A stretch of DNA of 64,000 bases from a candidate division Zixibacteria bacterium HGW-Zixibacteria-1. GTDB taxonomy: Bacteria > Zixibacteria > MSB-5A5 > GN15 > PGXB01. Position numbers and translations under genes: made by a program. A model generated the notes under the pieces. That model did no database searches. It worked only from the letters and a program-made list of their open reading frames with translations, and was not told where the DNA came from. Positions 41,583-50,495 of the stretch are shown here, piece by piece (the stretch's first letter is position 1; the number at the start of each line of letters is the position of its first letter). Where the stretch lies: assembly GCA_002838945.1 (NCBI GenBank), contig PGXB01000001.1:124001-188000 (forward strand). Reading direction: 5' to 3'.

Positions 41583-43670
41583 TTGAAATATATGAAGCAC
41601 CATACAATAATGATATCGTTTTTCCTGCTGATAATCTTGGCGGCAGGGCGGCCGGCTCAGGCTCTTATCTCCGATAATCTCCGCGGAAATCTTCAGATTA
41701 CGGGGGTCAGTTCGGAATCGGAAGCACAAACCACCAAGTCGCTCAATCAGGAATATTCGATCAACTGGACGAAATATTTTACACCATATATTTTAACCAG
41801 GGCCTCGCTTCGTTATCATAATCTCGGGATCGATCAGAGCCAGTCGGCCAATGTCTGGCGCTATGATTACCAGCCGGCCGGTGAACTGGTCTGGAAACAT
41901 CCCTATTTTACCCTTGGCGGAATAATCCGGCGGCAGGAAACCACGAGCAGCAATGAGACCACCAATTTGATACGCAACAGTTCCGGCCTAACCTTTACGA
42001 CCAATTCGGTGAAATATCCGATGCTGGAGGTGCGTTATGACTGGAACCACACTTATAATGACAAGAATCGGATCGAGCGCGACACCCGGGAGCGCCGCCT
42101 GCAAACCGGTCTTAATTACAATTTTAAGCGACAGAGTTTCTATTACAACCTGGTTCGCAGGGATAATGCGAATGCCGGCAGCAACCTCGATATCACCGAG
42201 ACCCAGCATCTATTCCGCTGGAACCAATCATCATACTGGCTCGATAATCGGCTGCGTTTCAGTTCCGGATATGACTTCAACTATCGTTCCCAGAAAACCG
42301 AAAACCTCGGCGGCGACAAACTGCTCGAAAGCCTGCCTTTCTCGCGCGCCCTATATGGCATTGATCCCACGCCCGACCTGAGTGAGCTCGACAGTGTCAG
42401 CACCCTGGCCGACGGCAACATCACCGATCCGGCTCAGCCGACGATTGCTATCGGCGAGGGCCTGCTGGATCGAAATATGGGTTTCGATTTTGCCATCGAG
42501 CGTGAGGTCAGCGCCATCTATATATATACCGACCGCCCATCAGGCGCACAGTTGAGCTGGCGGATTTATGTTTCCGACGACAATCTAATCTGGAACCCGG
42601 TTACTTCCGCGGTCTTTGCCGAATTCAATACCAGTTTTAACCGGTATGAAATATTTTTCCCGCCTCAGACCACCCGATACATCAAGGCGGTCAATTCCGG
42701 ATTGAACGACGTCATAAGTGTCTATGTGACAGAAATTCAACCACTTATTGAAAAGCAGAATGTTGTAAAGGATAGCAAGAGTTCGTCATCGCACCTGGTC
42801 GATCTGGCGGCTAATTATGCCTTTTCGCGGATTTTCGAGACCTCGGCCGACCTGACTCTCCGCCGTGAACCGGGCGGCGGTTTCGGCAACAGCCGGGATG
42901 AAATATTTTATTCTTTGACCGGCCGGCATCGGCCGAGCTCAGCGATTTCGCAACTGGTTCGTTACCAGTCCGGGTATGAGAATCTCACGGATGGCGGCAC
43001 CCGCAACGACAGCCGCTCCCTGTCATACAGCCTCCTGATGTCGCCGCTGCCGACTCTCTCGTTTTCCTTTGCCGCCCTGACAAGAACCGATTATATTGAT
43101 AAAATAAAGACCAGGGAGACCAATAACCTGTTTTTTCAGACCAGTGGAAATCTCCTGGCCGGGCTGGATCTGTCGCTTGAGGCAGGCTACAATCGCAATA
43201 ATCAATTTGACTCGAGGACGGCCTACGACAGCTGGACCTACAGGTTGTCGGCCGATGCGAAAGTGCATCGCACCCTGGATGCGATATTTAATGTGTTGTA
43301 TCAATCGACCAACAGCTTGTCGGACGAAACGACGCGGATCAGGCGGCAATACAGCGCCGATCTGAATTATCGCCTGACCAGGACGATTTTAATGCGGGGA
43401 TCGCTCACATACGACGATGAAGAAAACCTTGATTATTTTTACCAGGAATATAACTTAAGCTGGAATCTCACACCCCGTATCACAATTGGAGCTTTGGCGA
43501 CGTTAAATGACGGCGATAGTGGTGTGAGAAGCGAACGGGCCAATATGCGGATAAATTATAAAATCAGTAATGGTAGTCTGCTGTTTTTCAGTTACACGAG
43601 GAATGAATTCGCTCTGGCTGACAGAACCCGGACGACGTCGTTGCAGATCGGTTTGAAATCCGGATTTTGA
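41583..43670 (+). CDS. outer-membrane beta-barrel protein with inserted discoidin-like domain
   Basis: Exported protein of 695 residues. After the signal (IMISFFLLIILAAGRPAQA) most of the chain alternates polar and hydrophobic residues in strands with aromatic ends, such as FTPYILTRASLRYHNLGI and QSFYYNLVRRDNAN, and it ends with Phe (IGLKSGF), as outer-membrane barrels do. About residues 290-395 a globular insert (LSWRIYVSDDNLIWNPVT, TTRYIKAVNSG) looks like an F5/8 type C fold. The start is uncertain: TTG 41583, ten bases after GGAG, or ATG 41592. In this setting it could be the outer-membrane channel for filament subunits or an electron conduit. No named family is recognised. Confidence 0.78.
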   Translation: MKYMKHHTIMISFFLLIILAAGRPAQALISDNLRGNLQITGVSSESEAQTTKSLNQEYSINWTKYFTPYILTRASLRYHNLGIDQSQSANVWRYDYQPAGELVWKHPYFTLGGIIRRQETTSSNETTNLIRNSSGLTFTTNSVKYPMLEVRYDWNHTYNDKNRIERDTRERRLQTGLNYNFKRQSFYYNLVRRDNANAGSNLDITETQHLFRWNQSSYWLDNRLRFSSGYDFNYRSQKTENLGGDKLLESLPFSRALYGIDPTPDLSELDSVSTLADGNITDPAQPTIAIGEGLLDRNMGFDFAIEREVSAIYIYTDRPSGAQLSWRIYVSDDNLIWNPVTSAVFAEFNTSFNRYEIFFPPQTTRYIKAVNSGLNDVISVYVTEIQPLIEKQNVVKDSKSSSSHLVDLAANYAFSRIFETSADLTLRREPGGGFGNSRDEIFYSLTGRHRPSSAISQLVRYQSGYENLTDGGTRNDSRSLSYSLLMSPLPTLSFSFAALTRTDYIDKIKTRETNNLFFQTSGNLLAGLDLSLEAGYNRNNQFDSRTAYDSWTYRLSADAKVHRTLDAIFNVLYQSTNSLSDETTRIRRQYSADLNYRLTRTILMRGSLTYDDEENLDYFYQEYNLSWNLTPRITIGALATLNDGDSGVRSERANMRINYKISNGSLLFFSYTRNEFALADRTRTTSLQIGLKSGF

Positions 43671-43692
43671 CAATGAATGGAAGGTGCATAAA

Positions 43693-44259
43693 ATGATAAG
43701 AACGGGATTGCTTCTGGCGGCAATAATTATTTTAATCGGGGGCTGCGGGGGCATGTCGCCATCGGTTTTTATCCATGATGAATACAATTTCCAGTATCTG
43801 GAAAGAGTGGCCGTGGTTCCTTTCGACAACCTGTCATCGGATCAGGGGGCGGGCGCCAGGGCATCAAGAATATTCATTTCGGAATTGCTGTCGGAAAGGG
43901 CGTTCGATGTCGTCGAACCGGGGGAAGTCACCAAGGCACTGGAGAAGTATGCCACCGTGCGCACCAGCCAGTTGACAAAAGAACAGATCATCAATATCGG
44001 CAAGGAACTTAAAGTGCAGGGAATCATCCTTGGCAATGTCACCGAAGTTTCGACATTCAGAAGCGGCGCCTCGACGACCAACACGGTTACGATGGTGGTA
44101 AGCATGGTCGAAACCGAGACCGGCATGACGGTCTGGTCGGCCACGAATACCTCCGGTAAGAAGGGCTTTTTCTCGTCCCTGTTCGGAACCGGGGATAAAT
44201 CCGAAAGCGAAGCCATGCGCGATTGCGTCAAGGGAACCTTGAAAACACTGATAAAGTAG
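43693..44259 (+). CDS. CsgG-like lipoprotein
   Basis: A 188-residue lipoprotein: signal RTGLLLAAIIILIGGC, with a lipobox ending in Cys. The mature part shows the CsgG/GNA1162-type core: ERVAVVPFDNLSSDQGAGAR, SELLSERAFDVVEPGEVTKA, GKELKVQGIILGNVTEV, then TVTMVVSMVETETGMTVWSA. CsgG forms the outer-membrane secretion pore for curli subunits; smaller relatives have less certain roles. ATG 43693 follows GGAAGG by eight bases. It starts 22 bases after the beta-barrel and is followed one base later by a tandem-domain relative. A role in secretion or assembly of the cytochrome filament is inferred from this context. Confidence 0.8.
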   Translation: MIRTGLLLAAIIILIGGCGGMSPSVFIHDEYNFQYLERVAVVPFDNLSSDQGAGARASRIFISELLSERAFDVVEPGEVTKALEKYATVRTSQLTKEQIINIGKELKVQGIILGNVTEVSTFRSGASTTNTVTMVVSMVETETGMTVWSATNTSGKKGFFSSLFGTGDKSESEAMRDCVKGTLKTLIK

Positions 44260-44260
44260 A

Positions 44261-45331
44261 ATGAAAATTATTCGGCTTAAATATATTATTGCACTGCTAA
44301 TCATTACGTTTATCGGTGTCATGCCGTGCGCCCAAAGCAGCCCCGAAAGCGATCAGGAGGCTGCCAAGACCACGCGGAAATACACGATTGCGATTCTTCC
44401 CTTTGTCAATTTCTCGGGTGAGACCCGGGGTGAAGAGGTCCTGATGCCCCTGATTCAGAGCCGGGTCGCCGGGAGCGATTTGATTGTCGTTGATTCTTCC
44501 CAATTGCGCCAGACTCTCCGCAAGCACCGCATCCGCTCATCCGGCGCCATCAATACATCCGACGCCTCTATAATAGCGGATGAGCTGGGCATTGACTTTT
44601 TATTGCTCGGATCAATCGATGTCTTCATCGAAAATGACCTTCCCGAAACCGGGTTTTCCGCCAGGTGTCTGGATGTAAAAAATATGAAAATATTCTGGGC
44701 CGTATCCGAAGCGGCCGGCGGCAATGATTTCACCGGGTTGCTGGGAATCGGACAAATCCGGGAGATCGACAAACTGGCGGAAAAGCTGGTCGGCGGCGCC
44801 TTCAAAAACTTCGAAAAAAGTATCAATGCTTATATTCGGAAAAATGAGACGGGCAAATCCTCGCCGACATTTGCTCTCGTTCCTTTCGATAACCTGTCGG
44901 CCCAAAAATTCGCCGGAGATGTAATCTCGACGATTCTATTGACCGAACTTGTTGACCGGGGAATGAGTGTAATAGAACCGGGGACGGTGGGTGAACTGTT
45001 TCGGTCGCACAATCGGGCGCTGCGCGGCGAAATCGACTTCGATATGATAACCGAATTGCGAAGCGGGCTGAACGCCGATTATGTTATTACCGGCAGCGTC
45101 AATCTTTTCAAAGCGGGACCGGGGGGAGTCGAAGGCTCCGGACCCGAAGTGGAGTTTGGCGGACGATGCCTGGATTCCGAGGATGGGCGAATTATCGGGG
45201 CCTATGAATATTCACGGCGCGGTACCAATTCCGCCGCGCTGCTTCGCCCCGGATCGACCAATTCGCTGGGGGAACTGTCACGGGACGCGGTCGAGGATTT
45301 TGTCAAAAAAGTGAAAAAAGATATTAAGTAA
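44261..45331 (+). CDS. tandem FlgO/CsgG-like exported protein
   Basis: A 356-residue exported protein (signal region YIIALLIITFIGVMPCAQ) with two copies of the same fold. Copy one (about 43-185) has YTIAILPFVNFSGETRGEE and LGIDFLLLGSIDVFIEND. Copy two (about 205-350) has PTFALVPFDNLSAQKFAGD, VIEPGTVGELFRSH and LNADYVITGSVNLFKAG. It starts one base after the CsgG-like lipoprotein stop, whose sequence is similar (PFDNLS, VVEPGEV), so the genes probably arose by duplication. The domain also occurs in the anti-sigma/TPR protein at 14042. The likely site is the periplasm or inner face of the outer membrane; the function is inferred only. Confidence 0.8.
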   Translation: MKIIRLKYIIALLIITFIGVMPCAQSSPESDQEAAKTTRKYTIAILPFVNFSGETRGEEVLMPLIQSRVAGSDLIVVDSSQLRQTLRKHRIRSSGAINTSDASIIADELGIDFLLLGSIDVFIENDLPETGFSARCLDVKNMKIFWAVSEAAGGNDFTGLLGIGQIREIDKLAEKLVGGAFKNFEKSINAYIRKNETGKSSPTFALVPFDNLSAQKFAGDVISTILLTELVDRGMSVIEPGTVGELFRSHNRALRGEIDFDMITELRSGLNADYVITGSVNLFKAGPGGVEGSGPEVEFGGRCLDSEDGRIIGAYEYSRRGTNSAALLRPGSTNSLGELSRDAVEDFVKKVKKDIK

Positions 45332-45370
45332 TATATTGGTGTGTGATAAAAGGGGAAAAGGTTTTTTAAA

Positions 45371-47023
45371 ATGAAATATTATCTGACTGCAATAATCGGA
45401 CTTGTAATACTTCTGGGAGCAGCGGACATATTATCAGCGGGTGAAAAGGATCCAGGTGATCAATCTTACCTGGCGGTCGTAAACGATGACACCATTTATG
45501 TCGCGGCCATGGATCAGATATTTATGAATCTGCATTCCAAATTGGACAAAGAGCGCAAGGAAAATTTCGATTACCGCAAATTGTTGAATAAAATGATTAA
45601 TGACCGCCTGATAATTCAGGAGGCGACGGCGCTGGGGCTGGATCAGGATGACCGGCTGCTTGACAAGCTCGGGCAAAGCCGGAAAAACAATGCCATGCGT
45701 CTCTATGCCCGGGAACAATTCAAAGCGGCCCCTGAGATAAGCGACAAGGATGTGCTCGATTATTTCAATAAGTATTATGCGAAACTTCAGTTGCGGACAA
45801 TATCGGTTCAGGACTCCGCCCTGGCGCGGACATTTATCGCCGCCATCAAGGGCGGTGCACCGATGGACAGCATCGCCGAAGCATCATCGATGGATATGTA
45901 TCGCTATAAAGGCGGCCTGCACAATCTAAAATACTATGCGGACGTCGAGAGAGAACTGCGGGATCAGGCCGATAAATTGAAACCCGGCGGCATTTCGGCA
46001 CCGTTCAGGTATCGGCAGGTGTATGCTTTCCTCCGCGTGGAAAAGACCATGCCCGCCGACACATCGGAGCTGGCGACGTATGCCAAAAAAATCAGGTCGG
46101 TTCTTGAGCAACAAGTGCGCGGAGCGAAATGGACAGAATTTATCGACGGACTTGAAAAGCGTTATCCATTCCGGACCGATTCAGCCGTAATTGCCCGAAT
46201 CAAAGCCGATAGTGCAAAATTGTACACTCCGGATTTTACCGATGGCTCAGGTGATCCGATTTTTGTCGGAAGCGGTCAATATTCTTACTCCGAGGCCGAG
46301 GTTCGCACGGGAGTCTCGCGCCTTGCGATGGAACGAGGCGACCTGCCCTTCGACTCTCTGTTGCAAATAGGCTTGATTTCGGCCAAGGATGAATTTGTCC
46401 TGACCATGGCGTCATCAGAGGACGGCTACCTGGAACGCCCCGAAGTGGTTTCTCAATATATCAACAGCCTTGACAGTTCATTGATTGAAACCTACATTAA
46501 AGAGACGGTTGTTTCGCAAATAACGTTCAATCATGCCGAATTCGACGCCTATTACAATGAACATCTTGATGATTTCCGCGAACCGGATGAGATTGAACTG
46601 GGACGACTGGATATTCCCGATGAAAAAACGGCCGCCGAGATCGAGAAAAGATTGAAAGATGGGGCCGATTATGATTTTATTGCGCGGGAATACGGACGCA
46701 CCGCCGATGTCGTGGAGGAAAAGACGCAATGGATTTCGCTCCAGGTACTTCCCGATCAGGTCAAAAGCGAACTGGAACTTCTTAAAATCGGCGAATCGAG
46801 CCGGGTTTTTCCGACATCCGAGGGATTGATGATCTTTCATGTCAGCGGCAGGAGGCCCGGACGGGTAAAAGAGATGAGTGAAGTGGAAATGAAAATTCGG
46901 GAAATCATGTTCCAGAGAAAATTCGATGAATTGCTCGACAAGGCTCTTACCTTGATAAAGGCGGGGTCCGAGATCGAATACAATGAGCCGGCCATAGGCA
47001 AATATTTCGGTGAGGGGTCATGA
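45371..47023 (+). CDS. SurA/PpiC-type peptidyl-prolyl cis-trans isomerase, exported
   Basis: Exported protein of 550 residues. After the signal (YLTAIIGLVILLGAADILSA) there is a SurA-N-like helical part (VNDDTIYVAAMDQIFMNLHS, MINDRLIIQEATALG), a first parvulin-like region (about 130-220, LQLRTISVQD, SIAEASSMDMYRYKGG), and a second one near 400-500 (IELGRLDIPDEKTAAEIEKR, ADYDFIAREYGRTAD, GESSRVFPTSEGLMIFHVSG). Such chaperone-isomerases fold outer-membrane and secreted proteins in the periplasm. PPIase genes also occur, as I recall, in clusters encoding cytochrome filaments, so a dedicated folding role for the cytochromes or barrels here is plausible. It is in line with the upstream genes, 39 bases after the tandem CsgG-like gene. 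Confidence 0.87.
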   Translation: MKYYLTAIIGLVILLGAADILSAGEKDPGDQSYLAVVNDDTIYVAAMDQIFMNLHSKLDKERKENFDYRKLLNKMINDRLIIQEATALGLDQDDRLLDKLGQSRKNNAMRLYAREQFKAAPEISDKDVLDYFNKYYAKLQLRTISVQDSALARTFIAAIKGGAPMDSIAEASSMDMYRYKGGLHNLKYYADVERELRDQADKLKPGGISAPFRYRQVYAFLRVEKTMPADTSELATYAKKIRSVLEQQVRGAKWTEFIDGLEKRYPFRTDSAVIARIKADSAKLYTPDFTDGSGDPIFVGSGQYSYSEAEVRTGVSRLAMERGDLPFDSLLQIGLISAKDEFVLTMASSEDGYLERPEVVSQYINSLDSSLIETYIKETVVSQITFNHAEFDAYYNEHLDDFREPDEIELGRLDIPDEKTAAEIEKRLKDGADYDFIAREYGRTADVVEEKTQWISLQVLPDQVKSELELLKIGESSRVFPTSEGLMIFHVSGRRPGRVKEMSEVEMKIREIMFQRKFDELLDKALTLIKAGSEIEYNEPAIGKYFGEGS

Positions 47024-47091
47024 GGTTATATTTTTTGCACGATGTAAATAATAATTACACGGATATTTTCCTGAAAAGGGTAATTTAGGAT

Positions 47092-47727
47092 ATGAGAATC
47101 AGGAGCTTACTTTCATCGCTGACATTGACGGCGTTTCTGCTGGCAGGATTGTTGATACAATTTTCGCCGCAGGATGCCGCCGCTCAGGTGAAAAAAGGCA
47201 AGCGTTTTTCCAGCAAGGGGAACTGTCTCGAATGTCATAAGGAGGCCGACTTCGCAGGCGGTACCAAGCATAAACCTTTTGCGGAGAACAAGTGTCTTTC
47301 CTGCCATAAGCCGCATGGAATTGTCGGTGTCTTAAGGTTGAAGGACGATATCAAAACGATATGTCTTGAATGTCACGACCAAACAGCTCTGGGACTGGAC
47401 AGGAAGATTCTGCACAAACCGGTGGCGGACGGTGATTGCACGGTCTGCCACAATCCGCATGCCGGTGAAGGCAAGGGAATTCTCAAGGAAGCGTCGCCGC
47501 AGCTCTGCTACGGCTGTCATGACCAGTCCGACTTCGAGCGCGTTCACAAACACAAGCCCCTCGAAAAAGGCTGTTTCTCATGCCACGAAATTCACGGCAG
47601 TGATCATAAGGGTCTGCTGGTCAAGGATGAAAAGGATTTATGCCGCGACTGCCATGATACCAGGGCGGCCGGTTTTGCCAAAGCTCATGCCACACCACTC
47701 ATACCTCCGATCAGCCCGGCCTGCTGA
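47092..47727 (+). CDS. multiheme cytochrome, N-terminal part (7 hemes), cut by a frameshift
   Basis: Signal peptide (LLSSLTLTAFLLAGLLIQF, cleavage near DAAAQ) followed by seven CXXCH sites in doubled-CXXCH arrangement: CLECH, CLSCHKPHG, CLECH, CTVCHNPHA, CYGCH, CFSCHEIHG and CRDCH. After GFAKAHA the frame loses the family pattern and stops at TGA 47725. The -1 frame continues the pattern with QPGLLTTSIHGPV, CESCHNPPGG and then the next open frame. One base is therefore missing between about 47686 and 47703, by mutation or by an assembly error. Without the break the protein would have about 642 residues and 25 hemes. It probably lies in the periplasm or at the cell surface. Confidence 0.85.
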   Translation: MRIRSLLSSLTLTAFLLAGLLIQFSPQDAAAQVKKGKRFSSKGNCLECHKEADFAGGTKHKPFAENKCLSCHKPHGIVGVLRLKDDIKTICLECHDQTALGLDRKILHKPVADGDCTVCHNPHAGEGKGILKEASPQLCYGCHDQSDFERVHKHKPLEKGCFSCHEIHGSDHKGLLVKDEKDLCRDCHDTRAAGFAKAHATPLIPPISPAC

Positions 47728-47807
47728 CCACCTCGATACACGGCCCGGTACAGGGAGGCGCGTGCGAAAGCTGCCACAATCCGCCCGGCGGCCCGGACCA
47801 GTTCGGC

Positions 47808-49019
47808 GTGACTACCGCCGGTTCGGAGATGTGTCTCCTATGTCATGATGAACCGGAAAAAGGAACGCATGATCCGGTTGCCGACGGCGAGTGCCTGACC
47901 TGCCATAACCCGCACGGTTCGAAATATAAGGCCCTGCTGGCCGAGGCGCCGATAAAACTATGTCTTAAGTGTCATGATGACGTGCAGGATGAACTGGTCA
48001 TGAGCTCCAACCATAAACCGGCCCGCCAGGATTGCACCCTGTGTCATTCCGCGCACGGCAAGGTTGCCGATAAATTGATCAGCAAGGATATCAATACCCT
48101 CTGCGGTGACTGCCATCAGGATGTGAAGGAATCGGCTTCGCTTGAATATACGCACTATCCTTTTGTCGATGGAAGCTGCCTTGACTGCCACACCCCGCAC
48201 GGTTCGACCTTCGAGAAGTTGACGAAAAGCAACCGCCTTGATCTTTGCGGTGAATGTCATGATGATATCGACAAATGGGTCGTCATGAAAAGTCCGCATG
48301 TTCCGGTCAGAGCCGGGCAGTGCAATGTCTGTCATGAGCCGCATGCGTCGTCGCAGGCGGCCCTGCTGAAAGGAACGCGCAGCGATTTATGCCTTGGCTG
48401 CCATGAAAGCCTGGTTAAGGAGGGCGAAGGATTCGCCCTGCATCCGCCTTTCGAGGAAAAAGAATGTGACCTTTGCCACCAGCCGCACGGCTCCGATATA
48501 AAGGGTCTGCTGTCGGCCGATCAGAATAAAATCTGCGGCGAATGTCATGACGATGTTGTCACTCCGCCCGAAGGCACTCACAGCAACCATAAACCGGTTG
48601 AAAATGGTTCCTGCACTAGCTGCCACCAGCCGCACATGTCGAAGATCAACGGACTTCTGCTGGATAAACCGGAACAATTGTGCCTGTCCTGCCACGCCGA
48701 TATTCTTAAGCATGCCGAAGGCGGCATGGTGCACGCACCGGCTGAAGACGGTGAATGTCTGGGATGCCACCAGCCGCATCATAGTCAATTCGTATCGCTT
48801 CTGACCGAGGATGTACCGGCCCAGTGCCTGAACTGCCATGACGGCGATGATTCCGAATTCAAATCCAAACATTTGAGCCTCAGCGGCAGCCAGATCGATT
48901 GCCGGAAGTGCCATAATCCGCATGTTTCCAATGAAGGCGTCCTCATGAATGCCCATTCACACGACCCCTTCGGCAGCGGCGACTGCTATGCCTGCCATCA
49001 GCAGGAGGACAAGCGATGA
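47808..49019 (+). CDS. multiheme cytochrome, C-terminal part (17 hemes) after the frameshift
   Basis: A 403-residue open frame with 17 CXXCH sites in alternating CxxCH / CxxCHxPHG pairs (doubled CXXCH domains), for example CLLCH, CLTCHNPHG, CLKCH, CTLCHSAHG and CGDCH, ending CYACHQQEDKR. It has no signal peptide, and its GTG 'start' has no ribosome site. It is the continuation of the gene starting at 47092, with one further heme site (CESCH, near 47763-47777) in the link between them. Its stop overlaps the next cytochrome start (ATGA). If the frameshift is real in the cell, this part would not be exported or given heme. I think it more likely one 25-heme protein. Confidence 0.85.
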   Translation: MTTAGSEMCLLCHDEPEKGTHDPVADGECLTCHNPHGSKYKALLAEAPIKLCLKCHDDVQDELVMSSNHKPARQDCTLCHSAHGKVADKLISKDINTLCGDCHQDVKESASLEYTHYPFVDGSCLDCHTPHGSTFEKLTKSNRLDLCGECHDDIDKWVVMKSPHVPVRAGQCNVCHEPHASSQAALLKGTRSDLCLGCHESLVKEGEGFALHPPFEEKECDLCHQPHGSDIKGLLSADQNKICGECHDDVVTPPEGTHSNHKPVENGSCTSCHQPHMSKINGLLLDKPEQLCLSCHADILKHAEGGMVHAPAEDGECLGCHQPHHSQFVSLLTEDVPAQCLNCHDGDDSEFKSKHLSLSGSQIDCRKCHNPHVSNEGVLMNAHSHDPFGSGDCYACHQQEDKR

Positions 49020-50236
49020 GAACAACATCATTTATCATACTATCGGCGATACTTTGTTTTATGGCGCCATCCATGGCCTCGGTCGTGAAGGTCGATGAGC
49101 CGGCGGTTTGCCTGATGTGTCATTCCGAGATCGAGGAGTTGATGACGCAGAAGCACCGCCACACTGCTTTCGAAGGCGGCAAATGCTCCGATTGTCACAA
49201 CCCGCATGCCTCGAAACATGCCGCCCTGCTGAATGATGACACCAGGGACCTTTGTCTGGAGTGCCATGACGATATAAAATCGCAGCTTCAGATGACGACG
49301 GTTCATAATCCGGCCATGCAGGGGGAATGTCTTGCATGCCACGACCCTCATGCTTCGGCTCTGCCCGATCAATTGAAGGAGAAGGGCTCCAAGCTCTGCC
49401 TGCGGTGTCATGAAAACGTCGAGACCTGGCTGCAGCGGTCATATGTGCATCAACCGGTCGCCGACAACTGTCAAAACTGTCATTCTCCGCATGCCTCGAA
49501 TTCCGGCAAGCTGCTGACACAGGACATTCCGAAACTCTGCTTCGGCTGCCATAAACAGGACGCCGCTTTCAGTACCGCCCATAAGGGGTATAATCTGAGC
49601 GATGCCAATTGTGTTACCTGTCATGATCCTCATTCGGCGACACAGCCCAACCTGCTGATGGCCAATCAACATTCACCGTTCAGCGGCGGCAAGTGCAGTA
49701 CCTGCCATGCCACCCAGGGCGCAACATCCTCGTTCGAACTGGTGTCCGATGTTAAGACGTTATGTCTCAAATGTCATCGGGGTCTCAAGGATCAGACCGC
49801 GCTGACTTATCATCACAATCTGGATGACGAGCGCTCCTGCCTGAATTGCCACAACCCGCATGCTTCACCGACCCAGTCTATGCTGGCGGCGGACCAGAAG
49901 GTCCTGTGCATGCGCTGCCATTTCAACGGTGAAAAATATGCCGGCAAGGACAAGAACAAGTATATTACTCATAAGGGAATAGACTGTACCAACTGCCACA
50001 CCCCGCACGGATCGAACAATGAAAGATACCTGGCCGGGGATGGGATCAAGACATGCGACGGCTGTCACGGCGATGCACACAGAAGCTCGCACCCTGTCGG
50101 CGAGGATGTCATCGATCAGCGAACCGGCAAGCCGGTTATCTGTCGGAGCTGCCACTGGCTCCACGGCGCCGATTTTGAGCCGTATCTGCCGCTGAATCCC
50201 AAGGGAGACCTTTGCATCCAGTGCCACCGGAAATAA
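49016..50236 (+). CDS. 16-heme doubled-CXXCH cytochrome
   Basis: Exported cytochrome of 406 residues with 16 CXXCH sites. The signal peptide (SFIILSAILCFMAPSMA) is followed by doubled CXXCH repeats: CLMCH, CSDCHNPHA, CLECH, CLACHDPHA, CLRCH, CQNCHSPHA, CFGCH, CVTCHDPHS, and so on to CRSCHWLHG and CIQCH. It overlaps the preceding cytochrome by four bases, and the two are clearly related, so they probably arose by duplication. Dense heme chains of this kind act as electron wires or capacitors in the periplasm or at the surface. A strong terminator follows, marking the end of the nanowire-like operon. Confidence 0.9.
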   Translation: MRTTSFIILSAILCFMAPSMASVVKVDEPAVCLMCHSEIEELMTQKHRHTAFEGGKCSDCHNPHASKHAALLNDDTRDLCLECHDDIKSQLQMTTVHNPAMQGECLACHDPHASALPDQLKEKGSKLCLRCHENVETWLQRSYVHQPVADNCQNCHSPHASNSGKLLTQDIPKLCFGCHKQDAAFSTAHKGYNLSDANCVTCHDPHSATQPNLLMANQHSPFSGGKCSTCHATQGATSSFELVSDVKTLCLKCHRGLKDQTALTYHHNLDDERSCLNCHNPHASPTQSMLAADQKVLCMRCHFNGEKYAGKDKNKYITHKGIDCTNCHTPHGSNNERYLAGDGIKTCDGCHGDAHRSSHPVGEDVIDQRTGKPVICRSCHWLHGADFEPYLPLNPKGDLCIQCHRK

Positions 50237-50256
50237 GCTAACGGGAATAAAACACT

Positions 50257-50299
50257 AACCGGCTAATATGAGTTAATTCATATATTAGCCGGTTTTTTT
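50257..50299 (+). terminator. strong intrinsic terminator ending the nanowire-like operon
   Basis: AACCGGCTAATAT (50257-50269) pairs with ATATTAGCCGGTT (50282-50294) in a perfect 13-bp stem and runs into seven T residues. It lies 21 bases after the 16-heme cytochrome stop and separates the operon from the porin-cytochrome group. Confidence 0.9.
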
Positions 50300-50495
50300 A
50301 TTGCTTCGTATTTTGTTTAAATATTGCAGAAATAGACCGTTTCTCTTATCTTAAAAACAGGGGGCAGGACGATCTGGAGAAATATGAATAAATCTCTTAC
50401 GTCAAACTCCTGCATAATCTTATATCAAATAAACGGGGGTCAAAACAGGCCATTTTGCCGACAAAAATAAATCCTGAATAAAAAATCTAACTTTT

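Noticed and set aside
47690-47730. TGA at 47725-47727 directly after a Cys codon, considered as a second selenocysteine codon
   Set aside because: The residues before it (LIPPISPAC) do not continue the doubled-CXXCH pattern, no SECIS-like hairpin is evident, and the -1 frame restores a CXXCH site. A frameshift explains it better.
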